A stretch of DNA of 64,000 nucleotides from Microbacterium hominis (lineage in GTDB: Bacteria > Actinomycetota > Actinomycetes > Actinomycetales > Microbacteriaceae). The stretch spans positions 3,348,001-3,412,000 of the forward strand of contig NZ_CP054038.1 in NCBI RefSeq assembly GCF_013282805.1. Reading direction: 5' to 3'. Of this stretch, positions 33,145 through 41,825 are shown piece after piece; within the stretch, counting starts at the first letter, position 1; every line of letters begins with the position of its first letter. Below the pieces are notes generated by a model. The model worked only from the letters and a program-made list of their open reading frames with translations. It did no database searches and was not told the DNA's origin. The position numbers and the translations under genes were made by a program.

Positions 33145-36100
33145 CTACTTGACGGTGACGGTCACCGCCTTGGATGCGGTGGTGCCCGCCGCGTTGGCGA
33201 ACTCGGCGACGTACGTGTACGTGCCCGGTGCCCGGCCCGCGATCGCGGTCGACGCGTGCTGCGCGTTCGGGGATGCCGCCACGAGCGGCTGCTCGTCGAT
33301 CAGCACACCGTTCTCGAACAGCGTGTAGCTGGTCGCGTTGGTGCCCCACCACAGGTTCGCGGTCACCGTGTAGTCGCCGTCCTTGTCCCGGTTGTCGTGC
33401 GAGAGCACGGGGGTACCCGGGGTCGCGTCGACCACCTTCACCGTCACCGAGGTGGTCGCGGTCGACCCGACGGCGTTGATGAGCTCACCGGTGTATACGT
33501 AGCTGCCGTTGTCCTTGCCGGCCACCTCGACGGTGGTCAGCTGGGCGGTCGGGCTGTTCGCGTCGAGCAGCTTCGTGGCGATCAGGGTGCCGTTCTCGTA
33601 GAGCCGGAACACGCCGCCGTTGACGCCGTGCCACAGGTTCATCGAGATGGTGAACGTGCCATCGTGCAGCCCGTCCTCCCACCCGGAGTCGCTGGAGAGC
33701 ACTCCACGACCGGGCACCTGGGTGGCACCCTCGTCATCGAACACCCGCAGCTGCACGGAGGCCGCGGTCACGTTGCCGGCGTGGTCGACCGCGTTGACCG
33801 ACAGCGTGTGCACGCCCACCTTCTCGGCCAGCTCGATGACCTCGCCGGGTGCGACCGGGACACCGTCGAACGCGATGTCGAGGTTGCGCACCCCGGACTC
33901 CGCATCCGTCGCCGCCACGTCCACGCTGAACGACCCCGTGCTCGGAAGCAGGGTGCCCTCTTCGGGCAGACCCGTCACCACCGGTGCGGTCGTGTCGGCC
34001 GAGCCCGTGGGGGCGCCGGTGACCGCGATCTGCGGCAGGGGCGCGGCATCCATTCCGTCGCCGATGAAGAACGACGGCCACGGCGGCTGGTTGTAGCCGG
34101 TGTTCTGCCACGCCACTGCCACGCGGTACTGCATGTCGTGCATCAGCGTGGGGATCCGGTACTCCGTCGCCTCGGTGGTCGAGTAGATCCGCAGCTCCGA
34201 CGAATCCGCGGAGCGCCACGCGATCTCCTCACGCCAGTCACCGAACAGATCGCCCTGGATGTTCGGCGTGCCCTTCGTGCCGTTGTTCGACCGCGCGCCC
34301 TCATCGGCGAGGATGACCTCCTCGTGTTCGGTCTCCCAGTTCCACTTGGAGATCGTGGGGTAGCCCCAGTACTCCTCCTGGTTGAACGCGTGGTCCACGA
34401 TCTCGCGCAGCGGGTCGCCGTCGAACCAGGCGACGAAGTTCGCCGCCGGGATCGTCTCGGCGATGCGCTCGCCCGAGGCCGACATGAGGTAGCCCTCGCG
34501 GGTGTTCCACGCGGCGTCTCCGCCGATGACCCACGATTCGGCCCCCTCGTAGCGGGGGTCGATGTCGCCCGAGGCCCCACGGCCGGTGTCGACCGTCGCC
34601 GGGACATCCCACAGGATCTCGCCGGTGCGGGAGTCGCGGAACGTCGCACCGCGGTTGCCGGCGGCGTTCATGTTCTCGTGCACCGAGAACATCTCCAGGC
34701 CAGGACGGCTGGGGTCGAGGTCGGAGACATGCTGCGCGTCGCCGTGACCGAGGCCGGTCGCGTAGAGCAGGGTGCCGTCGTCGTCGACCGTGGCCGACCC
34801 GAAGATCACCTCGTCCTTGCTGTCGCCGTCCACGTCGGCCACCGACATCGAGTGATAGCCCTCGCCGTACAGGCCCTCGGCACCCTCCTCGTTCGAGTCG
34901 ATCACCCAGCGGCTGCTGAGGTTCTCGCCGTCGAAGTCGTACGCGCCGATCACCGCGCGGGTGTAGTACCCGCGGCTGAAGATCGCACTCGGCGTCTCCC
35001 CGTCGAGGTACGCCACCGACGCGAGGAACCGGTCGACCCGGTTGCCGTAGGCGTCGCCCCACGCACCGACATCGCCGCGCGGCGGGATGAAGTCGATCGT
35101 GTCGATCGCCGCACCCGTCTGCCCGTCGAACACCGTGAGGAACTCCGGACCGGTGAGCACGTACCCCGAGCTGTTGCGGTGGTCGGCGCTCGCGTTGCCG
35201 ATCGGCTGACCCACGCCGTCGATCGTGCCGTCGGCGGTGCGGGTGATGAGCTCCGCCGTGCCGTTGCCGTCGAAGTCGTAGAACATCAGGTCGGTGTAGT
35301 GGGCACCGGCGCGGATGTTCACGCCCAGGTCGACGCGCCACAGGCGCGTGCCGTCGAGGCGGTACGCATCCACGTACACGTTGCCGGTGTAACCGGCCTG
35401 CGAGTTGTCCTTCGCGTTGGACGGGTACCACTTGACGAGGTACTCGTACTGGCCGTCGCCGTCGACATCGCCCACCGAGGCGTCGTTGGCCGAGTAGCTG
35501 TAGGGCTGCCCGTCCTTCGTGTACGCGTCGGCCGGCTTCTGCAGCGGGATCGACAGGTAGGCGCTCGTCTGCACGCCGAACTCGTCGGTCTCGGTCGTCT
35601 CGACCTCGTTCAGCACCCCTGTGCCCGTGAGCGCCGTGACGAAGTAGATCGAGTCCGCGTCGCCGTCGGCGTCGAGCAGGTTCGTCGAGCCGGTGACCGG
35701 CTCGTCGGTGATCCGCTTCCCGTCGCGGTAGACGTGGAACGCCACGCTCGCCGGGTCGGTGCCCAGCAGACGCCACGTCACGAGGTTGCCCTCATCGGTG
35801 GCCATCGCATGCGGCGCCCGGTCGAGGTACTCCGCCTGACGCTGCAGCACGGTCGGAGCATCCGTCTCGAGCTGAGTGGATGCCGCACCCGCGCCACCCG
35901 CGTTCACACCGATCACGGTGTAGAAGTACGGGATGGTGGTCAGCACGTCGGCGTCGGTGAATCGGCTCGTCGGGGCGAAGCCGACCAGGTCGCCCTGCTC
36001 GCCCTCCACCTCGGAGCGGAACACGAGGTAGTACAGCGTGTTCACCGGCGCGGCCCACGAGATCTCGAGCTCGCGCTTGTCGAGGCTCACGACCGAGAGG

Positions 36101-39100
36101 TCCTGCGGCGCGCTGGGCACCTCGACCTCGGCATCCACGAACGAGACCTCCACCGTCTGGGACGGCACCGACTCGAGCGCGGTCTGGTCGACGGCGGTCA
36201 CGTAGTAGTCGTAGTCGAGCCCCACCCGCGCGGTGGTGTCGACGTACGACGGCTCGCTCACCGAGCCGACGCGCACCGGCTTGGTCTCGAACGGCGACTG
36301 CCGGTAGACGTTCCAGGTGAGGCCGGGCTCGGCATCCCACACCAGCGACACACTCGGCGCCTCGGGGTCGGCATCGACCGATGCCACCTCGAGCCCGGTC
36401 GGGCCGAGGAGGATCGGCGTGACCTCGAGTCCGTTGAAGCGCGTGCCGGCGGCGGCGCCGTAGGCCTCGACGTTCAGCTGACCGTCGGTGACCAGGAACG
36501 GTCCGCGCAGCGTGTCGTTGACACTCGCGCGACCGGCGTTCCCGGTGCCCGCCTCGCGGCCCTCGACCCGGAAGCTCGTGCGGGTGGAGCCGATCCAGTC
36601 GCCCGAGTAGGTCTTCACGGAGTAGGTGCCGTTGGGCACGTCGAGCGTGAAGGTCGACGAGTCACCCGGCAGCATGAAGTCGCGGATGAGGTCGTTCGAT
36701 CCCTCGGCGGGGCCGCGGTCGCGGCCCGCGCCCGACGAGAGTGGTGTCTCGAAGCCGAACCCGCGCTCCGCGGTGTAGCCCATGGTCGGCAGCACCTCGG
36801 TGTAGCCGGGCATGAGCGGGTTGCCCGCGAGCTGGAAGTCGAACTTGTACTTCGCCTGCTTCGTGGTGAAGGTCACCGCAGCGCTCGGCTCGGACTCGCC
36901 GCGGCCGTTGACGGCCACGACCCGGTACCGGTACGCGGTGCCCTCGGCGAGACCCTGCACGATCGAGCTCGTCTGGGTGACCATGCCCACGAGCGCCCAG
37001 GTGGGCTCCGGGTCGGCGACGGCCTGACGATAGATCTTGTAGATGTCGGCGGTCGGCGCGGCATCCCATTGCAGGGTCGCACCGCCGTTGGAGATCGCAC
37101 CCGCGACGACGTTCTGCGGCGCCGGCGGCACCTCGGCCGGAGGCTCGATGTCGGCTACCTCGGCGGCCAGCGGGTCGTCGAGCTGCGCGACGTCCTGCGC
37201 GATGAGCCGGGCCATCTGGATGGCGCCGTACTCCTGGAAGTGCGTGTCGTCGACGATGCCGGCGGGGCGGTTCGGGAACACGCCCGGATCGACGTGCAGG
37301 AACACGGCCTTGGCCGCCTCGGGGCCGATCTCGTTCAGGTACTCCCGCGACGAGAGGGAGAGGTCGACCAGCAGCACGTCCTCCTCCTGTGCGAGCTCGG
37401 TCATCTTCGCGACGTACTCGGGGAAGCTGACGTTGAACAGTCCCGTGTCGGCGTTGAAGCTCCGGCGCGAGACCGGGGTCACCAGGATCGGGGTCGCGCC
37501 GCGCTGGCGGGCGCCCTCGACGTAGGTGCGGAGGTACTCCTTGTAGTCCTCGGGGCTCGCGTAACGGTCGTCGACGCCCTGCGTGGCGTCGTTGTGCCCG
37601 AACTGCACGAACAGGTAGTCACCCGGACGGATGGCGCGCAGCACCTCGTCGAGACGCCCCTGCGTGATGAAGTTCTTCGACGACCGGCCGCCGATCGCGT
37701 GGTTGGCGAAGGCGATGTCGTCGGCGAAGAACCGGTCGATCATCTGGCCCCAGCCGGCCTGCGGCGCGTAGGCGATCGGGTCGTAGGTCTGCACCGTGGA
37801 GTCGCCCGTGATGTACGCGGTGGTGATGGCACCGGCCACGCGCGCGGGCAGTCGGGTGATGGTGAGGGCGTTGAGGGATGCCGCGTCCCCGGCGAACTCG
37901 AGGGTCAGCGTGCCGTCGACGAGCGCGAGCGTGAACGCCATCTCCAGGTACGCGCCCGCCGCCTGCGGGTTGGCGAGCACCTTGGCGATGCCCTCTGCGG
38001 TGATCGTGGTGGTGGTGGCGTTCTCCGCGTCGCCGGCGATCAGCTGCACGGAGTAGTCGCCCGCGCCGAGGGCCACCTCGAAGGTGGAGTCCGTCACGGC
38101 GACGAAGTCGCTGCGGAGGGCGTCGGCCGTGCCGCGGTCGATGTCGGCGGGAGTCGCGGCCGGCGCGGTGGTGAAGCCGTAGCCCCACTCCTCGGCGAAC
38201 GTGGTCGCGGCCGTCACCGGCAGCGCACCGTCGGCGACGGCACCGGAGCCGAAGTCGAAGGTCACGACGTCGCTGTCGGGCAGCGGCGCCGGGGCGATGT
38301 ACACGGCGGAGTCGACCGAGGTGGATGCCGCGCCGGCCGCGTTCTGAGCCGTGACGCGGTACGTCCACGCCTGGTCGGTGTCGACCCCGGTGTCGGTGTA
38401 CCCGGGGGCGTCGAGGGTGGCGAGCGTCTCGAAAGCGTCGCTGCCGGCGGCCGCACGCTCGACCAGGTACGTGTCGGTGTTCGCGACCGCGCTCCAGGTG
38501 AGGGCCACCGAGTCGGTGGTGACCGCGGCGACCGCGAGGTCGGCCGGGGCCTCGGGCTCGGCCAGCGCCGGGATCTCGCCGCTGAGCGCGTTCGCGCTCG
38601 GGGCGGAGGACCGGTCGTAGGCGCTGACCGCGACGACGGCGTAGGCGTACGAGCCGCCGACCGCGACAGACGTGTCAGAGTATGCCGGGTCGGTGAGGCC
38701 CTCGGCGATCGGTGCGAAGGTGCCGGTGGTGTCGCCGGTGACGTCGGCGCGCAGCACGCGGTAGGTCGCAGCATCCGCCATAGCGGACCAGGTGAGGTCC
38801 ACCGCGTTCCACGCGATGCGGCTCACCGTGACGTCGGCGGGAGCATCGGGGACGACCGGGGCGACCTCGAGGCCGTTGATGTACGCGCCGAGGTTGCTGC
38901 CGGTGAACCGGACGCTGAGCTGCCCGTCTTCGACCACGACGTTCGCTGTTTGGGATGCCGAAGAACCGCGGCCGTTCGTGAAGCGCGGCTGCGCGACGCT
39001 TTCGTAGCTGATGGTGGCGTTTGTTCCAGACGCGCTGGCGAGCGCGTCTCCGATCGTCGCCTTCACCATATACGCCCCGTCGGGGACGTCGACGGCGAAC

Positions 39101-39483
39101 TCATAGTCCGTAGATGCGAGGAAATCGCCGAGCATCGGATCGGGCTGATCACCCGTTCGATCGCGTGAAAACAGCGCGGTTCCCGTGACGGCAGTGATGC
39201 CGTAACCGGCCTCCTCGGTGTAGAGCGACGTCGCGTCGATCTCTATCCAGCCCTCGGCGACCGGGCTCGTGCCGGTGCCGAAGTCGAACAGGTACGCGCC
39301 GTCGGCATTCGGCTCGATGGCGGTCGCGGCGCCGGCGGGGGCGACGGTCAGCAGGGCGCCGACGACGGCCGCTGCGGTCGTGGCGGCCGCGATGCGGCGC
39401 GCGCGGTGGACGGGGGGCGAGGGCGGCGCGACGGCCGTGTGCTCGGGTCGTGCGCTCTGGGGGCGCACAGACGGATCAGGCAC
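33145..39483 (-). CDS. Secreted CE12 acetylesterase - PL11 rhamnogalacturonan lyase fusion
   Basis: A 2112-residue exported multidomain enzyme. After a signal peptide (hydrophobic stretch about residues 31-52, cleaved near AGA) come three similar galactose-binding-like modules (about 62-215, 400-555, 870-1020) and five fibronectin-III-like modules. An SGNH/CE12 domain spans about 560-770, with the nucleophile in [13 protein letters not shown], the GHND block, and DDTHF. A PL11 catalytic domain spans about 1215-1825, starting [16 protein letters not shown] and including [23 protein letters not shown] and [14 protein letters not shown]. The C-terminus has an Ig-like domain and two tandem repeats with NLWHGVNGG / NLWWGTNAT. 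It should deacetylate and then endo-cleave rhamnogalacturonan I outside the cell. The GTG start follows GGAGG. It is divergent from a LacI gene. Confidence 0.92.
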   Translation of the reverse strand: MPDPSVRPQSARPEHTAVAPPSPPVHRARRIAAATTAAAVVGALLTVAPAGAATAIEPNADGAYLFDFGTGTSPVAEGWIEIDATSLYTEEAGYGITAVTGTALFSRDRTGDQPDPMLGDFLASTDYEFAVDVPDGAYMVKATIGDALASASGTNATISYESVAQPRFTNGRGSSASQTANVVVEDGQLSVRFTGSNLGAYINGLEVAPVVPDAPADVTVSRIAWNAVDLTWSAMADAATYRVLRADVTGDTTGTFAPIAEGLTDPAYSDTSVAVGGSYAYAVVAVSAYDRSSAPSANALSGEIPALAEPEAPADLAVAAVTTDSVALTWSAVANTDTYLVERAAAGSDAFETLATLDAPGYTDTGVDTDQAWTYRVTAQNAAGAASTSVDSAVYIAPAPLPDSDVVTFDFGSGAVADGALPVTAATTFAEEWGYGFTTAPAATPADIDRGTADALRSDFVAVTDSTFEVALGAGDYSVQLIAGDAENATTTTITAEGIAKVLANPQAAGAYLEMAFTLALVDGTLTLEFAGDAASLNALTITRLPARVAGAITTAYITGDSTVQTYDPIAYAPQAGWGQMIDRFFADDIAFANHAIGGRSSKNFITQGRLDEVLRAIRPGDYLFVQFGHNDATQGVDDRYASPEDYKEYLRTYVEGARQRGATPILVTPVSRRSFNADTGLFNVSFPEYVAKMTELAQEEDVLLVDLSLSSREYLNEIGPEAAKAVFLHVDPGVFPNRPAGIVDDTHFQEYGAIQMARLIAQDVAQLDDPLAAEVADIEPPAEVPPAPQNVVAGAISNGGATLQWDAAPTADIYKIYRQAVADPEPTWALVGMVTQTSSIVQGLAEGTAYRYRVVAVNGRGESEPSAAVTFTTKQAKYKFDFQLAGNPLMPGYTEVLPTMGYTAERGFGFETPLSSGAGRDRGPAEGSNDLIRDFMLPGDSSTFTLDVPNGTYSVKTYSGDWIGSTRTSFRVEGREAGTGNAGRASVNDTLRGPFLVTDGQLNVEAYGAAAGTRFNGLEVTPILLGPTGLEVASVDADPEAPSVSLVWDAEPGLTWNVYRQSPFETKPVRVGSVSEPSYVDTTARVGLDYDYYVTAVDQTALESVPSQTVEVSFVDAEVEVPSAPQDLSVVSLDKRELEISWAAPVNTLYYLVFRSEVEGEQGDLVGFAPTSRFTDADVLTTIPYFYTVIGVNAGGAGAASTQLETDAPTVLQRQAEYLDRAPHAMATDEGNLVTWRLLGTDPASVAFHVYRDGKRITDEPVTGSTNLLDADGDADSIYFVTALTGTGVLNEVETTETDEFGVQTSAYLSIPLQKPADAYTKDGQPYSYSANDASVGDVDGDGQYEYLVKWYPSNAKDNSQAGYTGNVYVDAYRLDGTRLWRVDLGVNIRAGAHYTDLMFYDFDGNGTAELITRTADGTIDGVGQPIGNASADHRNSSGYVLTGPEFLTVFDGQTGAAIDTIDFIPPRGDVGAWGDAYGNRVDRFLASVAYLDGETPSAIFSRGYYTRAVIGAYDFDGENLSSRWVIDSNEEGAEGLYGEGYHSMSVADVDGDSKDEVIFGSATVDDDGTLLYATGLGHGDAQHVSDLDPSRPGLEMFSVHENMNAAGNRGATFRDSRTGEILWDVPATVDTGRGASGDIDPRYEGAESWVIGGDAAWNTREGYLMSASGERIAETIPAANFVAWFDGDPLREIVDHAFNQEEYWGYPTISKWNWETEHEEVILADEGARSNNGTKGTPNIQGDLFGDWREEIAWRSADSSELRIYSTTEATEYRIPTLMHDMQYRVAVAWQNTGYNQPPWPSFFIGDGMDAAPLPQIAVTGAPTGSADTTAPVVTGLPEEGTLLPSTGSFSVDVAATDAESGVRNLDIAFDGVPVAPGEVIELAEKVGVHTLSVNAVDHAGNVTAASVQLRVFDDEGATQVPGRGVLSSDSGWEDGLHDGTFTISMNLWHGVNGGVFRLYENGTLIATKLLDANSPTAQLTTVEVAGKDNGSYVYTGELINAVGSTATTSVTVKVVDATPGTPVLSHDNRDKDGDYTVTANLWWGTNATSYTLFENGVLIDEQPLVAASPNAQHASTAIAGRAPGTYTYVAEFANAAGTTASKAVTVTVK

Positions 39484-39689
39484 GGTTCCTCCTTGTGTCT
39501 ACATCGGCAAAGGAGCGAACGGATGCCGCTACGGCGCGGCGTCCTCTCGCGGTGAACCGGGCGCGTACGGACTCGGGCCCTGCGTTCTTCTGTTGTGGAT
39601 CGACCTGTCGTGCGACGGACTACGGACGGATGGAAAACGCATTCCTAGGTCGACCGTGGGCAGTCTTGCACAGCCGTCCCGACTCCGGC

Positions 39690-39711
39690 AAGCCCTTTCC
39701 CGAAACGTTTC
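39690..39711. promoter_or_regulatory. Composite operator (AAGCCCTTTCC + GAAACGTTTC), pectinase promoter
   Basis: AAGCCCTTTCC (39690-39700) directly abuts cGAAACGTTTC, whose core GAAACGTTTC (39702-39711) is a perfect palindrome of LacI type. The gap 39484-39886 holds this site, a second operator, a likely promoter and a leader ORF; nothing else is seen in it. Confidence 0.6.
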
Positions 39712-39767
39712 ATGGATCCGGAGGCTGTACTTGCGGGCATCCCCCCTCCTCGCCTAGCCTCGACCGC

Positions 39768-39777
39768 GAAACGTTTC
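39768..39777. promoter_or_regulatory. Second GAAACGTTTC operator
   Basis: A perfect palindrome, 66 bp from the first copy, about 63 bp before the predicted start of the LacI transcript. Paired sites allow looping repression. Confidence 0.6.
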
Positions 39778-39827
39778 ACGGCTCACCGTCGACGTGATTA
39801 CGGACCTCGTCGACGGTGGGCCACCTG

Positions 39828-39833
39828 TATGTT
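39828..39833 (+). promoter_or_regulatory. Probable -10 box of leader ORF / LacI gene
   Basis: TATGTT followed by exactly 6 nt and an ATG (39840), the leaderless geometry seen at serS, the lipid kinase and the exporter gene. No clear -35 is visible. Confidence 0.4.
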
Positions 39834-39839
39834 TCCGCC

Positions 39840-39890
39840 ATGCCCCAGCGGCACCCGCCGCCGGTTCGACGACGAGACGAGGCGCCATGA
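39840..39890 (+). CDS. Putative 16-residue leader peptide upstream of LacI
   Basis: ATG at 39840 encodes MPQRHPPPVRRRDEAP and stops at TGA 39888-39890, which overlaps the ATG of the LacI gene as ATGA. The ATG sits 6 nt after a TATGTT -10 box, so it could be the first codon of a leaderless transcript. The PPP and RRR runs are known to slow ribosomes. The LacI start itself has only a weak GAGG upstream, so coupling through this ORF is plausible. A chance ORF of this length is possible, and only the double fit (leaderless start and ATGA junction) supports it. Confidence 0.4.
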   Translation: MPQRHPPPVRRRDEAP

Positions 39891-40906
39891 AGCGAGTCGG
39901 CATCCGCGATGTCGCCGACCGCGCCGGCGTGTCGATCTCCACGGTCTCCAACGCCCTCAACCGCCCTCACCTGGTGAGCGAGCGACTCGTCGAGCGGGTC
40001 CGCAGCGCCGCCGACCAGCTCGGCTACGTGCCCCTGCAGGCGGCGCAGCAGCTGCGCGCCGGGCGCAGCGGACTGCTCGGCATGACCGTCATCAACATCG
40101 CCAATCCGTTCTTCGGCGACATGGTCGCCGGCGCGGAAGACGCCGCTTCGGCCGCCGGGCTGCGGATCCTCGTCGGAAACTCGAGTGACGACGCCGCCAA
40201 GGAGCGCGACCACCTCGAGCTGTTCGAACGCGTGCAGGTCGAGGGCGCGCTCGTCTCCCCCTTCGGCGAGACCGGGCCGTGGCTCGAGCGGCTGCGACGG
40301 CGCGGCATCCCGGTCGTGCTGGTCGATGCGATCGACGACCAGGGCGAGCTCCCCTCGGTCTCGTTCGACGACGTGGCGGGTGGCCGCCTCGCGGCCGAGC
40401 ACCTGCTCGCAACGGGACGGCGGCGCCTGGCCTATGTCGGTGCGCGAGAAGCCGTGCGACAGGTGCGCGAGCGTCTGCAGGGCGCCCGCGCGGCCGTCGC
40501 CGCGGTGGCCGGCGCGACGCTCGAGCCGGTGTGGACCGAGCGCACGACCTCGGAGCTCGGTCGCGCGTTCGGCGAGCAGCTCGCCGCGCGGGCTCCCGAG
40601 GACCGGCCCGACGGCCTCGTCGTGTCGAACGACCACCTCGCGATCGGCCTCGTGCACGGACTCATCTCGCGCGGTGTGCGCGTGCCCGAAGACGTCGCGG
40701 TCGTCGGCTACGACGACATCGAGTTCGCGGCGATCGCCGCGGTGCCGCTCACGTCGGTGCGCCAGCCTGCGCGGGAGATGGGGCGCACAGCCGCCGACCT
40801 GCTCATCGCGCGCATCAACGGCGAGGCCGGGTCCACCCTCGGCAACATCGTCTACCAGCCCGAGCTCGCCGTGCGCGCCTCCACCGCGGGCCGCGGCAGG
40901 TACTGA
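39887..40906 (+). CDS. LacI-family transcriptional regulator (pectin locus)
   Basis: A 339-residue repressor starting MKRVGIRDVADRAGVSISTVSNALNRPHLVS (helix-turn-helix about 5-26), with hinge YVPLQAAQQLRAGRSG and an effector domain ending TSVRQPAREMGRTAADLLIARINGE. It is divergent from the CE12-PL11 gene, with two GAAACGTTTC operators between. The same motif precedes the oxidoreductase operon (43639) and the importer operons (53634), so this protein is the best candidate for the local pectin-degradation repressor. The inducer is probably a rhamnogalacturonan fragment (inference). The longer upstream frame is rejected because the domain starts at 39887. Confidence 0.9.
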   Translation: MKRVGIRDVADRAGVSISTVSNALNRPHLVSERLVERVRSAADQLGYVPLQAAQQLRAGRSGLLGMTVINIANPFFGDMVAGAEDAASAAGLRILVGNSSDDAAKERDHLELFERVQVEGALVSPFGETGPWLERLRRRGIPVVLVDAIDDQGELPSVSFDDVAGGRLAAEHLLATGRRRLAYVGAREAVRQVRERLQGARAAVAAVAGATLEPVWTERTTSELGRAFGEQLAARAPEDRPDGLVVSNDHLAIGLVHGLISRGVRVPEDVAVVGYDDIEFAAIAAVPLTSVRQPAREMGRTAADLLIARINGEAGSTLGNIVYQPELAVRASTAGRGRY

Positions 40907-41020
40907 GCGCCGCCGCCCGCAGAGCCCTGGCCCCGCGTCCACCGCTCGGCTGCGCCCCGCCGCCCCGCGTCCGCTGCTCCGCTGTCCCCGCCGTCCCGCG
41001 TCCGCCGCCCCGCGTCCGCT

Positions 41021-41070
41021 GCTCCGCTGTCGCAATCTGCGCTTGCCCGTGCACTTTGTGACAGCGGAGC
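41021..41070. repeat. Inverted-repeat element, family 2, copy 3
   Basis: Arms GCTCCGCTGTCGCAA (41021-41035) and TTGTGACAGCGGAGC (41056-41070) pair at 14 of 15 positions. It lies between convergent genes (LacI and the CE12 esterase). Just upstream a segment containing GCGTCCGCTGCTCCGCTGTC occurs twice within about 45 bp. Confidence 0.7.
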
Positions 41071-41104
41071 GGTGGACGGCGGGCGGGGAGGCGCCTGCCT
41101 GGCG

Positions 41105-41776
41105 TCAGCTCACAAGCTGCGAGCCCTTCGCCGGCTGATCGCCGTCGCGGCGCTCGATCGCGCGCAGCTGCCGGCCGGCGTACGCCGCGATGCGGCGCGC
41201 CCCGCGCTCGTGGAAGTGCGTGTCGTCGGCGAGTCCATCGGGCCACAGCGGGTGCTCCCCCGGTGCGAAGTGCGAGAGCAGCTCCGTGGATGCCGCGGGC
41301 CCGAGATCCTCGTAGAGCCAGGTCGTGAACGCGGTGAGGTCGATCAGCGGCACGTCGAGCTCGTGCGCGAGGTCGCGCACGGCGTTCGGGTAGTCGCCGT
41401 GCGTGGGGGTCACCCGGTCCCCGTCGAACCAGCGGCGCTCGGTCGAAGTGCACAGCACCGCCGACGCGCCGCGCTCGCGCACCTCGGCCACGAAGCCGCG
41501 CAGCCGGTCGGCGTAGCCGCCGCGCGCGGCGAGCTCGGCGACCTTCTGGTCGTTGTGCCCGAATTGGATGACCACGGTGTCACCGGCGACCACGCCGCCG
41601 ATCAGCTCGGCCCAGGAGCCGGCATCGATGAACGACTGGGTCGTCGCCCCGCCGAAGGCGAGGTTGCGCACCGGCGCCTCCACGACCGGCTCGAGGTAGT
41701 CGCCCCATCCGGTCATCGGCAGCTCGGCGGGCTTGGCGGGCGCGACTGTCGAGTCGCCGGCGAGGTGGTACGTCAT
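41105..41776 (-). CDS. Cytoplasmic CE12-like rhamnogalacturonan acetylesterase (SGNH hydrolase)
   Basis: A 223-residue SGNH esterase without signal peptide. The nucleophile lies in LAGDST (Ser9), the glycine block in NLAFGGATTQSF, the oxyanion Asn in IQFGHND, and the acid/base pair in DDTH (Asp184, His187). It resembles the RhgT/YesT-type acetylesterases and the CE12 domain of the large lyase, but should act on imported oligosaccharides. GGAGGAAGA precedes the ATG. It is divergent from the ABC exporter gene with only 49 bp between starts. The two genes therefore share a promoter region. Confidence 0.88.
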   Translation of the reverse strand: MTYHLAGDSTVAPAKPAELPMTGWGDYLEPVVEAPVRNLAFGGATTQSFIDAGSWAELIGGVVAGDTVVIQFGHNDQKVAELAARGGYADRLRGFVAEVRERGASAVLCTSTERRWFDGDRVTPTHGDYPNAVRDLAHELDVPLIDLTAFTTWLYEDLGPAASTELLSHFAPGEHPLWPDGLADDTHFHERGARRIAAYAGRQLRAIERRDGDQPAKGSQLVS

Positions 41777-41813
41777 TTCTTCCTCCGGTCGGCCGCGGTG
41801 CGGCATCCATCGC

Positions 41814-41819
41814 TACGAT
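41814..41819 (+). promoter_or_regulatory. Leaderless promoter -10 of the ABC exporter gene
   Basis: TACGAT, 6 nt before the ATG at 41826. No ribosome-binding site intervenes. AGAAAGCGTTTACC in the first codons (41833-41846) resembles a LacI/CRE-type site just downstream of the predicted start. Confidence 0.45.
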
Positions 41820-41825
41820 GTCATC

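Noticed and set aside
33142..39168. A 2008-codon open frame on the plus strand across the pectinase gene
   Set aside because: It is the antisense shadow of the CE12-PL11 gene. Its translation is Arg/Val/Gly/His-rich without domains, as expected from GC-rich codon positions.
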